A stretch of 42,383 nt of DNA from Acidobacteriota bacterium (lineage in GTDB: Bacteria; Acidobacteriota; Thermoanaerobaculia; Gp7-AA8): positions 1 to 42,383 of the forward strand of contig JAFAOU010000062.1 in the NCBI GenBank assembly GCA_019247495.1. Direction: 5' to 3'. Position numbers and translations under genes: made by a program. Below the pieces are notes generated by a model. That model was given only the letters and a program-made list of their open reading frames with translations. It ran no database searches and had not been told where the DNA came from. Positions 32,113 to 41,139 of this stretch are shown here, in pieces. The first letter of the stretch is position 1. Every line of letters begins with the position of its first letter.

Positions 32113-34371
32113 ATGCGGGCTCGACGGGGTTGGGTTGTTGCCGTTGTCGCGGTGTTGGTGCCGCTGCTCATCGTCGTGGCTGTGCTGCGCCTCCGCCGGA
32201 CGCGCGTGCACCACGAGGAGTACGTCGTTCCTGCGAAGCCGGAGGCGCCGCCGGATCTGGAGAAGCTGCGGCCGGCGTTTACCGCGGGGCTCGATGCCAT
32301 CCATCGCCGTGATGGCGCCGAGGCGGCGAAACAGCTTTCCTCGTTTCACTTTGGAAAGCGTGCGGTCGATGAGTATCGGATGTACTACCTCGCCAACGCG
32401 TATCAGCTGGCGAAAGACAACGCGCGCGCGCGAACGACGCTGGCTGGTCTCCTGTTGCGACATCCGGCATTCGTGCATTTCCCGGAAGCCGGTCTGAATC
32501 TCGGCGGACTCTACGCCGCGATCGCCGACTGGAGGCATGCCGCTGATGCATACGCCGTAGTCGCGGCGAACGCGAATGACTCCAACGTTGCCGCTACCGC
32601 GCGGTGGAGCGCCATCGATGCGCGTCTTGCGCGCGGCGACATCGCCGGTGCTCTCTACGACGCGCGCAACATCGCCATCAAGAATCCGCGTTCGCCGCAG
32701 GCCGTGCATGCGATTGAGCTGACGCGCGCGATCACCGGCGATCCGATCCGGTTCACCGCAGCCGAGCGGCTCGAACGCGCCGTGTCGTTTCTCCGCGATG
32801 GCGATCCGCAGAACGCATTCGATGAGCTGGCGTTGCTGGAAGCGAACGGCGTCCCCGCCGATCTGCGCACGCCGATGCAGCTCAATCGTGGCTTGGCGCT
32901 CAATCAGCTTCGTCGTTTCGAGGATTCGAACAAAGTGCTGGAGCCGCTCGCGAACGGTCCGTATCGTTTCGCCATCCCGGCGATCTACACCGCGGCCAAG
33001 AACTACGCGACCCTGTCGGCCTCGATCAATCCGAACGTCACGAAGACCATCGTCGTCAAGCAGCAGGTCGGTACGACGAAGGTCCCCGCGAAAGGGAAAA
33101 AGAAAGCGACCACGAAGCCGAAATTCGCGAACGTCAAGAAGAACATCCAGCTCGTCGACCTTGCGAAGAAATCGAAGAAGGACGAATACGATCGCCTCGC
33201 GACCGAGCGGCTGAAAGATCTGCTCTCTCTGCAACTCGCGGACGAAGTTCGCATCGAAGTTCTCAACTCACTCATCGAACGGGCCGAGGCAAAGAATCAG
33301 GACGCGTACGAACGGCAGTTGATCGCGCAGCTCGCCAAAGTCGATACGTCGCAAGATGCCGGATTGCAGCATTTTTGGGACAAGGCGTGGGCGGCCTATG
33401 CGCGCGGCGATCTGAATGGCGCCCGCGACCTGCTCGCGTTCATCCGCGACAACTATCGCAATCCGAACACGAAGCGGCAATCGATGTACTGGTTCGCGCG
33501 CGCCGGCGAACGCCTCGGGCGCAAGGACGAATCGGCGGCGATCTATCACGAGCTCGCCTCCGCGCCGTATGACGACATCTACGCGATCGAGTCGGAGAAA
33601 CGCGGCGCTAAACGGCAGGCAACGAACGTCAATCCGCTCACGAGCAATCGCATGGACTGGCGCGAGATCGCCGAGCAGAACATGCCCAAAGAGCTGCGCC
33701 TCGGCTACGAGCTGACGGCCCTCTCCGATTTTGCCGATGCGAAGTTGGAGATCGACAAGAACCGCAATCGCAAGAATCAGCAGTTCGCCGACGCGCTCAT
33801 GGCCGATCTCTATCACGCATCAGGCAACATGATCGACACGCTGAAGACTCTGCGCAGCGCCTTTCCGGCGCTGGCCACCGTCGAGCAGGATTCCGTTCCG
33901 ACCTATTTTCTGAAGATGTATTACCCGCTGAAGTACGACGACTGGATCCGCAAATACTCCGGCGCCAACGGCGTCGATCCCTACACCGTGATGGGGCTGA
34001 TCCATCAGGAGAGTTACTTCAACGCGAAAGCGAAATCCTCCGTCGGCGCGACCGGCTTGATGCAGTTGATGCCCGCCACCGGCCGCGAACTGGCCGGCCG
34101 CTTTCACATCAGCCCGCGCCTCGACAATCCCGAAACGAACATCCGCCTCGGCACCGCGCACTTCAAGATGCTCGTGAATCTTTTCAACGGCAGCAACGAG
34201 CTCGCAATCGCGTCGTACAACGCCGGCCAGGGCCGCGTCCTGCAGTGGCGCCGCGCCGCACCCGGCAAGCCGATGGACGAATTCATCGAAGCCATTCCGT
34301 TCCGCGAAACGCGCACGTACGTCAAACACGTGGTGATGCTGGCGTCGACGTACAAGCGCATGTATCCGTGA
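32113..34371 (+). CDS. Slt-type lytic transglycosylase with TPR-rich superhelix
   Basis: A 752-aa protein with an N-terminal signal anchor (about 7-27), a long helical region typical of Slt70 U/L domains, a basic segment around 318-340, and a C-terminal SLT domain (about 615-740). The catalytic Glu633 sits in GLIHQESYF, followed by GLMQLMPATG and ASYNAGQGRV. It cleaves murein to give 1,6-anhydro ends in the periplasm. The upstream 140 bp has only a short CTCCGCGTCTCCGCGTG repeat (about 32029-32053) and no clear promoter. Confidence 0.92.
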   Translation: MRARRGWVVAVVAVLVPLLIVVAVLRLRRTRVHHEEYVVPAKPEAPPDLEKLRPAFTAGLDAIHRRDGAEAAKQLSSFHFGKRAVDEYRMYYLANAYQLAKDNARARTTLAGLLLRHPAFVHFPEAGLNLGGLYAAIADWRHAADAYAVVAANANDSNVAATARWSAIDARLARGDIAGALYDARNIAIKNPRSPQAVHAIELTRAITGDPIRFTAAERLERAVSFLRDGDPQNAFDELALLEANGVPADLRTPMQLNRGLALNQLRRFEDSNKVLEPLANGPYRFAIPAIYTAAKNYATLSASINPNVTKTIVVKQQVGTTKVPAKGKKKATTKPKFANVKKNIQLVDLAKKSKKDEYDRLATERLKDLLSLQLADEVRIEVLNSLIERAEAKNQDAYERQLIAQLAKVDTSQDAGLQHFWDKAWAAYARGDLNGARDLLAFIRDNYRNPNTKRQSMYWFARAGERLGRKDESAAIYHELASAPYDDIYAIESEKRGAKRQATNVNPLTSNRMDWREIAEQNMPKELRLGYELTALSDFADAKLEIDKNRNRKNQQFADALMADLYHASGNMIDTLKTLRSAFPALATVEQDSVPTYFLKMYYPLKYDDWIRKYSGANGVDPYTVMGLIHQESYFNAKAKSSVGATGLMQLMPATGRELAGRFHISPRLDNPETNIRLGTAHFKMLVNLFNGSNELAIASYNAGQGRVLQWRRAAPGKPMDEFIEAIPFRETRTYVKHVVMLASTYKRMYP

Positions 34372-34378
34372 TCCCTGG

Positions 34379-34810
34379 TCACCGAATCACGCGCCGCGCA
34401 ACCGCCGGGTCGCTCCAGTCGACTGATTGATCGAACCGATCGATGAGCTTTCCTTGTGCGTCGTACGCGATCGTGGTCGGAATCACGCGCACGTGATGCG
34501 CGGCCGCGAAGCGCCCGTGATCGTCGACCAGAGTTTCGAGCGTGATCCCCTGATCGCGAAGAAATCGTTCGGCAGACGGATAGTCGTGATCCAGCGAGAC
34601 AGCGACGATGCGCATGTGATGCTCCGCCGCAAACGCCGTGAATCGCGGCAACTCCTGGCGGCATGGTCCGCACCACGCGGCCCAGAAATGCAGCAGTGTG
34701 ACGGGAGCACCGCGAAGATCGGGATCGACCGCCACACCGTAGCGGTTTCGCGGACGCGGCGGCGTGCAGGCCAGCGTCAAAACCAGCAGCGCCACCGCAA
34801 TGCGTTTCAT
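34379..34810 (-). CDS. TlpA-like thioredoxin-fold lipoprotein
   Basis: A 143-aa protein with a lipoprotein-type signal (LLVLTLAC, Cys15) and a thioredoxin fold with the active site WCGPC in FWAAWCGPCRQELP, and the cis-proline RVIPTT. It probably reduces or shuffles disulfides in the envelope. ATG 34810 overlaps the stop codon of the VWA gene upstream (ATGA), so the two are translationally coupled. Confidence 0.92.
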   Translation of the reverse strand: MKRIAVALLVLTLACTPPRPRNRYGVAVDPDLRGAPVTLLHFWAAWCGPCRQELPRFTAFAAEHHMRIVAVSLDHDYPSAERFLRDQGITLETLVDDHGRFAAAHHVRVIPTTIAYDAQGKLIDRFDQSVDWSDPAVARRVIR

Positions 34811-36588
34811 CAGGGGATGAATCCACGGATCGTGCGAACCGTCATCCCCGGCTTCGACACCTTTACCTCAACTTTGCGGTACGCGCGGTCCTTCACCGAG
34901 GTCTGCGCGTTGTAGGCGATCAGGTATTGCGAGCGGAGGTCCTTGTCGAGCTGCGCGTACGTCGCGTCGAGCTGCTTGATGTCATGGATGAAGTAGGCCG
35001 TACCGCCGGTCTCCGCGGCGAGCGTCTTCATCTTGTTCGTGCCGCTGGCGTCGAAGATGCCGAGGCCGACGCCGATGAAGTACAACGGCACGCGCGCCGA
35101 GCGGGCGTAGGTCAGCATTTCTTCGTACGACGTTCGCGACGTCGTGTCTTCGCCGTCGGTGAGGATGATCAGCGCGCGTCGGCCCTGCAGCGTTCGGAAA
35201 CGATAAAGGCCGGTCACGATGGCGTCGTACAACGCCGTTCCGCCGCTCGCCTCCGGGACGGCGTTGACCTGCGATTGCAGCGACGACACATCGGTCACGA
35301 ACGGCGACGCCGACTTCGCGTCGAACGCGAATCCGGTGACAAACGCGCGGTCGCCCGGCCGCATGATCTTCTTGAAAAACTCCAGCGCGGCCGACTTCGC
35401 CTGCTCCATCCGCGGCTTCATGCTTCCGGAATGATCGAGCAGCACACCGACCGCGATCGGCAGGTTCGAGGCGTAGTTGAACGTCGTGATCTTCTGCGGC
35501 TTCCCGTTTTCGAAAACGGTGAAATCAGGCTGCTTGAGATCCGTGACCGGCACTCCGCTTCTGTCGTTCACCGTCACCGGCAGCTCGATGAGGTTGACCT
35601 CGATCTCCTCGGCGAATCGATCGCCGTTCAGGAAGAGCAGGTCGCTGGCCTCGTAGTTCGTATCGTCGGTGACCGATGCGCGGACGAATTCGACGCCCCT
35701 CAACAGCGAATTCGGAACGTCGAGCGCGTACGGCGGCGCGCTCCACTCGTGCAGCTTCTTCTGACCTGCGAAAAATACGGCTGACTTGATCGTCGTCGCC
35801 TTCGGGTTCTGCACGCTCAGCTTGAAGTGCGCCACGCCGTCGGGCGTCAGCGTTCGCGTGATCTTCACCTCGAGCGGTGTCTCGTGCTCGTTGACGACGA
35901 AGGCGTCCGCGTCGACGTAGCGCCCCTGCGCGTCGAAGCCGACGGCGCGAACTTCCACGCGTTTCGGCAAGGCGCCGAGGTCGAGCTCCGCGCGGTATGG
36001 CGGCGCGTTGCGGGCGAGGATGCGCTTGCCCTCGACCCAGAACTCGACGCGCGTTACGGGCGCCTGGACTTCCACTTCGACGATGAACAGGTTCGGCGCC
36101 ACGTCGCGCCGCGGCGGGATGATTCTGACTGCGCCGCTCGTCTCCGGCACGATCCCCTCGGCAAGAATCGCCTCCGCGTCGTCGCCGTCTTTCGCTATGT
36201 AGGCCTTGTTCGTTTTCGCGATCGCAAACGTCTGCGTCGCCTTCGCCAGAATCACCGGCGTCTGCTCCTCGAGCGGCACCATCAGTTTCGCGTCGACCTC
36301 GGCATTGCCCGGTTGGAGTGTCTGCACCGAGGTCAACGGATTCGGCGTAGACGGTTGGACCGGATAGCGAAAGCGTTTCACCACCTCACCGTTCTGCGAG
36401 ATCGAACCGGTCAGCACGAGCGCGACGCCGGAGGGTGCATCGGTCGGAATCGTGAAGTGAAAGGAGACGCGCGTGACGACGCCGCCCTGCGCGGAATCGC
36501 CGAGCGGCTCGAGACTGAGGTTGATCTTGCCGTCGGCGGCGAGGAGAGAGGCGGGGAAAAGCAGCAGCGCAACGAGCGCACGTAGCAT
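34810..36588 (-). CDS. Acidobacterial VWFA-related domain protein
   Basis: A 592-aa secreted protein: signal peptide (MLRALVALLLFPASLLAAD), three beta-rich regions, then a VWA domain from about 335. The segment VTVNDRSGVPVTDLKQPDF, then FENGKPQKI, followed by the MIDAS DHSGS (D385, S387, S389), is the layout of TIGR03436, largely an acidobacterial family and the best taxonomic marker in the window. The domain should bind a metal and protein partners. ATG 36588 has GAGAAT six bases upstream. The TlpA-like gene overlaps its 3' end. Confidence 0.93.
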   Translation of the reverse strand: MLRALVALLLFPASLLAADGKINLSLEPLGDSAQGGVVTRVSFHFTIPTDAPSGVALVLTGSISQNGEVVKRFRYPVQPSTPNPLTSVQTLQPGNAEVDAKLMVPLEEQTPVILAKATQTFAIAKTNKAYIAKDGDDAEAILAEGIVPETSGAVRIIPPRRDVAPNLFIVEVEVQAPVTRVEFWVEGKRILARNAPPYRAELDLGALPKRVEVRAVGFDAQGRYVDADAFVVNEHETPLEVKITRTLTPDGVAHFKLSVQNPKATTIKSAVFFAGQKKLHEWSAPPYALDVPNSLLRGVEFVRASVTDDTNYEASDLLFLNGDRFAEEIEVNLIELPVTVNDRSGVPVTDLKQPDFTVFENGKPQKITTFNYASNLPIAVGVLLDHSGSMKPRMEQAKSAALEFFKKIMRPGDRAFVTGFAFDAKSASPFVTDVSSLQSQVNAVPEASGGTALYDAIVTGLYRFRTLQGRRALIILTDGEDTTSRTSYEEMLTYARSARVPLYFIGVGLGIFDASGTNKMKTLAAETGGTAYFIHDIKQLDATYAQLDKDLRSQYLIAYNAQTSVKDRAYRKVEVKVSKPGMTVRTIRGFIP

Positions 36589-36623
36589 CCCGCTATTCTC
36601 CACGTCCCGCGTGGGCACGGCGA

Positions 36624-36629
36624 TAGAAT
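36624..36629 (+). promoter_or_regulatory. TAGAAT box before the HAD phosphatase gene
   Basis: TAGAAT lies 13 bases before ATG 36643. The leader has no purine-rich Shine-Dalgarno site. Confidence 0.4.
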
Positions 36630-36642
36630 CTGCCGTTGCCGT

Positions 36643-37302
36643 ATGGCCTTGCCACCGCTTCGTTACCGGGCCGTGCTGTTCGATCTGGACGGAACGCTCG
36701 TCGATTCGTATGCGGCGCTCGCTGAGGCCGTCAACTTCGCGCGCCGCGAACACGGCTTGCCAGAGTTGAGCGCCTCGCGCATTCGCGACTTCGTCGGCGA
36801 CGGTCTCGACACGATGCTTCGCCGCGCCTTCGACGTCGATACTGTGCCGCGCAGCGTGAAGGACGCGTTCGAATCGCGCTACGACGAGATCTGCTGCGAA
36901 GCGTCGACGATCCTCACCGACGTCGAGTCAACGCTCGTCGCACTGCACGGCCTCGGCGTGGCGATGGCGGTCTGCACGAATAAGCCAACGTCGTTTTCGA
37001 AAAAGATCCTGACGTTTCTACAACTCGCGCCCTACTTCCGCGCCATCGTCGGCCCTGACCTCGCCGGCGCGCGAAAGCCGGAGGCGCAACACGTGCTGCA
37101 CACCCTCGAAGCGACATCGTGCGCGCCGGCCGACACTCTCTTCGTCGGCGACATGCCGATCGATGTTCACGCCGCACGCAACAGCGGGATCGACGTGGCG
37201 GTAGTGGCGACGGGATCGTCGACCGCCGAGGCGTTGCAAGCGGCAAACGCGGATCACTATCTGGAGAGGTTTTCGGACCTTTTGAAGGTGGTGGCCGGGT
37301 GA
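36643..37302 (+). CDS. gph: HAD hydrolase, phosphoglycolate-phosphatase-like
   Basis: A 219-aa HAD subfamily IA enzyme. Motif I is LFDLDGTLVD (D14, D16), motif II VCTNKP, motif III KP in GARKPEAQ, and motif IV FVGDMPIDV. The alpha-helical cap is of the Gph type, so it probably dephosphorylates 2-phosphoglycolate, but related sugar phosphates are possible. It is divergent from the VWA gene and separated from the serine operon by a palindromic repeat. Confidence 0.88.
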   Translation: MALPPLRYRAVLFDLDGTLVDSYAALAEAVNFARREHGLPELSASRIRDFVGDGLDTMLRRAFDVDTVPRSVKDAFESRYDEICCEASTILTDVESTLVALHGLGVAMAVCTNKPTSFSKKILTFLQLAPYFRAIVGPDLAGARKPEAQHVLHTLEATSCAPADTLFVGDMPIDVHAARNSGIDVAVVATGSSTAEALQAANADHYLERFSDLLKVVAG

Positions 37303-37311
37303 AACGTTTGA

Positions 37312-37370
37312 ACCACAGAGACACAGAGGACACAGAGAGATCCTCTCCGTGTCCTCTGTGTCTCTGTGGT
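37312..37370. repeat. Palindromic word repeat, ACCACAGAGACACAG type
   Basis: Two perfect 22-bp arms (37312-37333 and 37349-37370) mirror each other around a 15-bp loop. The arms are built from repeats of ACACAGAG. It probably forms a strong RNA hairpin between gph and serB. Confidence 0.9.
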
Positions 37371-37390
37371 GAAAAATCTGGGGATCGCGC

Positions 37391-38014
37391 ATGACCTGCC
37401 GCTTCGTGTTTTTCGACGTCGACTCGACGCTCGTTACGATCGAAGGCATCGACGTGCTCGCTGATGGCAATCCTGCGATCGCGAAACTCACCGACGCCGC
37501 GATGAACGGCGAGATTCCGCTCGATCAGGTGTACGCGAAACGGTTGGAAATGATCCGGCCGTCGAAAGATCGCGTCGAACAACTTGGGGCGCTGTACGTT
37601 CGATCGCTCGTCGATGGAGCGAAGGAGACGATTGCGGCGCTGCAGGACAACGGAGTCATCGTTCATCTCGTCACCGCCGGGATCGAACAAGCAATCCGGA
37701 AACTCGCCGATGCGCTGAACGTCCGAAGCGTTCATGCCGTGAAACTTGCGTTCGATGCGGAAGGCAACTACAAAGACTTCGATCGCCGCTCATTTCTTAC
37801 GAGGCCGGGAGGTAAGGAGCTGGTCGTGCGCGACATTCGCGCCCGCTCGCATGGCAAAGCGGCGTTCATCGGCGACGGCGTGAGCGACCTCGAAGCGAAG
37901 CCGGCGGTCGATCTCTTCATCGGATTCGGCGGCGTTGTCGTCCGGCCGCGCGTGAAGGAGAATGCGGACCTCTACGTCACGAATCTTCGCGACGTTCTTC
38001 ACCATCTCTTATGA
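37391..38014 (+). CDS. serB: Phosphoserine phosphatase-like HAD protein
   Basis: A 207-aa HAD subfamily IB enzyme. The nucleophile motif is FFDVDSTLV (D9, D11), where PSP enzymes have DFDST; HLVTAGIEQAI and FIGDGVSDLEA are motifs II and IV. The last step of serine synthesis, phosphoserine to serine, fits its place at the head of the unit with an aminotransferase and 3-phosphoglycerate dehydrogenase. GGGGA lies upstream of ATG 37391. Its stop overlaps the next ATG. Confidence 0.85.
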   Translation: MTCRFVFFDVDSTLVTIEGIDVLADGNPAIAKLTDAAMNGEIPLDQVYAKRLEMIRPSKDRVEQLGALYVRSLVDGAKETIAALQDNGVIVHLVTAGIEQAIRKLADALNVRSVHAVKLAFDAEGNYKDFDRRSFLTRPGGKELVVRDIRARSHGKAAFIGDGVSDLEAKPAVDLFIGFGGVVVRPRVKENADLYVTNLRDVLHHLL

Positions 38015-39084
38015 CCAACGCCAACTTCTTCGTTCCCGGTCCCACGTGGGTTCGTCCTGAAATCCTGCAGGAGATGACACGCCCGATGATCGCGCACCGA
38101 TCAGCCCAGTTCGGCGATCTTTTCCTGCGTGTCGTCGCCAATCTCAAGCCGCTCTTCGGAACCACGGGCGACACATTCGTCGCATCGTGCAGCGGCACCG
38201 CACTCCTCGAAGCGGCGCTGACCAACTGCGTGCCGCGCCGCGTTCTGGTGACGACCTCCGGCGCCTTCGCCGAGCGCTGGATGGCCATCGCCGAAAGTCT
38301 CGGGCTCGAAGTCGACCAATTGAACGCGGGATGGGGAAGCGCCGTCGATCCCGAAAAACTCGCCGATCATCTCGCCTCGCGCCGTACGCAATACGACGCC
38401 GTCACCCTCACGCACAACGAGACTTCCACCGGCGTGACGAACGATGTCGCCGCGTTGGCACGTGTCGTTCGCGAGCAATCGCCGAACTCACTCATCCTCG
38501 TCGACGCCGTCTCCTCCCTCGGCGGCATCCCAGTCCACTTCGACGACTGGGGATTCGACGTCTGTCTGGCCAGCGTGCAGAAGGGAATCGCACTGCCACC
38601 CGGAATCACCGTCTTCGCCGTTTCGCCGCGGGCGCTGGCTCGAGCGGCAAAACGCCCCTACCGCGGCACGTACCTCGACTTCCTCAGCTATAAAAAACAC
38701 GCGGACGACGGCAACGTTCCGACGACGCCATCGATCCCGCATTTTTACGCGCTCGCGAAACAGCTCGACGACATCATCAACGTAGAAACGCTCGACGCCC
38801 GCTACCGCCGCCACGAAGCAATGCGCGAAACGACCATTCGTCGCACTGCCGCGTATGCGGAGCTCGCGTCAGATGCCGATCACGCCTCGGCGACGGTCTC
38901 CGCGCTCCTTCCCAATCGCCCGCCCGACGAGCTGCGCGCAGCAATGAAAACGCGCGGCTTCACCCTCGGTGGCGGCTACGGCAAATGGAAGGCGACCACA
39001 TTCCGCATCGGCCACATGGGCGACATCCAGCTCGCAGACCTCAATACGATGCTGGACGCGCTCGAAGAGGTCGCGACGTCATGA
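38011..39084 (+). CDS. Class V aminotransferase (SerC-like role)
   Basis: A 357-aa PLP enzyme of aminotransferase class V. The Schiff-base lysine is K191 in LASVQKGIALPPG, and D165 in LILVDAVSSLGG holds the pyridine nitrogen. It opens FVPGPTWVRPEILQEM, closer to alanine-glyoxylate / serine-pyruvate transaminases than to the classic SerC. Position between the SerB-like and SerA genes, with 4-base overlaps on both sides, suggests it makes phosphoserine from 3-phosphohydroxypyruvate. Confidence 0.88.
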   Translation: MTNANFFVPGPTWVRPEILQEMTRPMIAHRSAQFGDLFLRVVANLKPLFGTTGDTFVASCSGTALLEAALTNCVPRRVLVTTSGAFAERWMAIAESLGLEVDQLNAGWGSAVDPEKLADHLASRRTQYDAVTLTHNETSTGVTNDVAALARVVREQSPNSLILVDAVSSLGGIPVHFDDWGFDVCLASVQKGIALPPGITVFAVSPRALARAAKRPYRGTYLDFLSYKKHADDGNVPTTPSIPHFYALAKQLDDIINVETLDARYRRHEAMRETTIRRTAAYAELASDADHASATVSALLPNRPPDELRAAMKTRGFTLGGGYGKWKATTFRIGHMGDIQLADLNTMLDALEEVATS

Positions 39085-40655
39085 AGATCCTCGTCACCGA
39101 CACGCTCGCCGACTCCGGCCTGGCCATCCTGCGCGCCGCGAGCGACATGGAAGTCGACTATCGCCCCGGCCTCAAGGGCGACGCGCTGTTGAAAGCTGTC
39201 TCCGAATCTGACGCGCTCATCACGCGAAGCGGAACGGCGGTGACCGAGGAGCTGGTGAACGCTGGCGATCGCTTGCGCATCGTCGGGCGCGCCGGCGTGG
39301 GACTCGACAACGTCGACGTCGATGCCTGCACGGCGCGCGGCATCCTTGTGATCAACGCGCCGACCGCGAACATCATGTCGGCCACCGAGCACACGATGGC
39401 CATGCTGCTCGCGCTGTGCCGCAACATCCCCGAGGCGCATGCGAGCGTGAAGCGCGGGGAGTGGAACCGGTCGAAGTTCCTCGGCACCGAGCTCGATGGC
39501 AAGACGCTCGGCATCATCGGCCTCGGGCGCATCGGCACGCGCATCACCATCCGCGCCCGCGCGTTCGGCATGCGCGTCATCGCCTACGACCCGTACGTCG
39601 CGCCGAGCGTGTTCGACAAAGTGGGCGCGGAGCGCGTCTCGCTCGACGACCTTCTCACGCGCGCCGACGTCATCACCGTCCACACGCCGCTGACCGACGA
39701 AACGCGCGGCATGATCGGCGCGGGTGAGATCGCGAAGATGAAGGACGGCGTGGTCGTCCTCAACATCGCGCGCGGCGGCATCTACGAGGAACAGTCGCTC
39801 GCGGATGCGCTCAACAGCGGCAAGATCGCCGGTGCCGCGATCGACGTCTATGTCGAGGAGCCGCCGAAGGACAACCCGCTGCTGTCGGCGAAGAACATCA
39901 TCCTTTCGCCACACATCGGCGCGAACACGATCGAGGCGCAGGACCGCGTGGCCGTGCAAACCTCGGAGATGGTCATCGACGCGTTGCGCGGCTCGATCTT
40001 CGTATCCGCCGTCAACCTGCCGTTCGAAGGGCTGGCCGACGCCGACGCCGCGCCGTTCATCAACATGGCCGAGCGGCTCGGCCTTTTCGCCGCGCAGATC
40101 ATCAGCGGTCCGATCACGCGCGCTGCAATCGAACTTTGGGGCGTCGACGAGCGGCTGACGCGAATCCTCTCGGTGGCTGCGCTCAAAGGGATGCTCACTC
40201 CTCGGCTTGCGGAGTCGGTGAACTTCGTCAACGCGGAGCAGGTGGCGCAGCAGCGCGGCATCGCTATCGGCGCGACTACGCATCCGACGCCGCTCGATTA
40301 CACGAACCTCGTCACCTTCCGCGCATCGTCGGCCACCGACGAAACCTGCGTTTCCGCGACGCTCTTCAGCGAGAAGAACCAGCGCATCGTCTCCGTCAAC
40401 AACTTCCGCGTCGAGTTCAAACCGGAAGGGACGCTGCTCTACATCATCAACAAAGACGTTCCCGGCGTCGTCGGCAAGGTCGGCACGATCCTCGGCGACC
40501 GCGAGATCAACATTGCCGAGTACAACCTCGCCCGCGAGACCAGCGGTGGCAAAGCGCTCGCAATCGTCACCATCGATTCGCCGCTCGACAGCGATACGAT
40601 GAACGCACTCCGGTTTTTCAAGGCGATCGAAGAGGTGAAGCAGGTGAGACTGTGA
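39081..40655 (+). CDS. serA: D-3-phosphoglycerate dehydrogenase
   Basis: A 524-aa enzyme catalysing the first step of serine synthesis with NAD. Visible are GRAGVGLDNVDVDA, the Rossmann GLGRIGTRI, R231 in NIARGG and the catalytic H278 in SPHIGANT. The intervening ASB domain (about 320-450) and the C-terminal ACT domain (about 450-524, INKDVPGVVGKVGTILGDR) make this the long type 1 form, in which serine usually feeds back through ACT. ATG 39081 overlaps the aminotransferase stop (ATGA), and its own stop overlaps the next GTG. Confidence 0.96.
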   Translation: MKILVTDTLADSGLAILRAASDMEVDYRPGLKGDALLKAVSESDALITRSGTAVTEELVNAGDRLRIVGRAGVGLDNVDVDACTARGILVINAPTANIMSATEHTMAMLLALCRNIPEAHASVKRGEWNRSKFLGTELDGKTLGIIGLGRIGTRITIRARAFGMRVIAYDPYVAPSVFDKVGAERVSLDDLLTRADVITVHTPLTDETRGMIGAGEIAKMKDGVVVLNIARGGIYEEQSLADALNSGKIAGAAIDVYVEEPPKDNPLLSAKNIILSPHIGANTIEAQDRVAVQTSEMVIDALRGSIFVSAVNLPFEGLADADAAPFINMAERLGLFAAQIISGPITRAAIELWGVDERLTRILSVAALKGMLTPRLAESVNFVNAEQVAQQRGIAIGATTHPTPLDYTNLVTFRASSATDETCVSATLFSEKNQRIVSVNNFRVEFKPEGTLLYIINKDVPGVVGKVGTILGDREINIAEYNLARETSGGKALAIVTIDSPLDSDTMNALRFFKAIEEVKQVRL

Positions 40656-41119
40656 AACGCTTCCTGGCTTTCCTGATGACTGCGGCCCTGCTCTCGTCGT
40701 GCGCCACGATCACGCGCGGGACCAACGAAGTGATCTCCGTCGATTCGAATCCCAGCGGTGCCGAGGCGACGATCAAGTGCGCAAACAACGTTACCGCGAG
40801 CGGCACCACGCCGGCGCGGATCACGATTCCGCGCAAAGCCGATGGTTGTTTCCTGGACGTGTCGAAGAGCGGCATGAAGACGCAGCGCCTAAGTATGGAG
40901 CGCGGTTTTAATGGTTCGTTCTGGGCGAACTTCATCCCAGCTTCCGGTCTTCCGATCGCAATCATCACCGCGTTCACCGGCACCGGTTCTGACGCAGCTC
41001 TCAACACCGTGTCCATAGCAGGCGTAGCCGGCGGGATCGGCTTCCTCGTCGATCGCTTCACCGGCGCGATGTACGACCACAACCCCAACGTCATCAAAGT
41101 CACACTCCAACCGCAGTAG
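40652..41119 (+). CDS. Small lipoprotein with PEGA-like segment
   Basis: A 155-aa lipoprotein with signal and lipobox LLSSC (Cys17). The next 50 residues (SVDSNPSGAEATIKC, TTPARITIPRKADG) resemble a PEGA-type beta domain, followed by a Gly-rich hydrophobic stretch (about 92-130) that could be membrane-associated. The start is GTG 40652, overlapping the serA stop (GTGA), so it is coupled to the serine operon without an obvious metabolic link. Confidence 0.8.
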   Translation: MKRFLAFLMTAALLSSCATITRGTNEVISVDSNPSGAEATIKCANNVTASGTTPARITIPRKADGCFLDVSKSGMKTQRLSMERGFNGSFWANFIPASGLPIAIITAFTGTGSDAALNTVSIAGVAGGIGFLVDRFTGAMYDHNPNVIKVTLQPQ

Positions 41120-41125
41120 TGACTT

Positions 41126-41131
41126 TAGAAT
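41126..41131 (+). promoter_or_regulatory. TAGAAT box before the aldo/keto reductase gene
   Basis: TAGAAT lies eight bases before ATG 41140, the same hexamer and spacing as at the cold-shock gene (9194-9199). No Shine-Dalgarno site is present. Confidence 0.45.
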
Positions 41132-41139
41132 CCGTCGCG

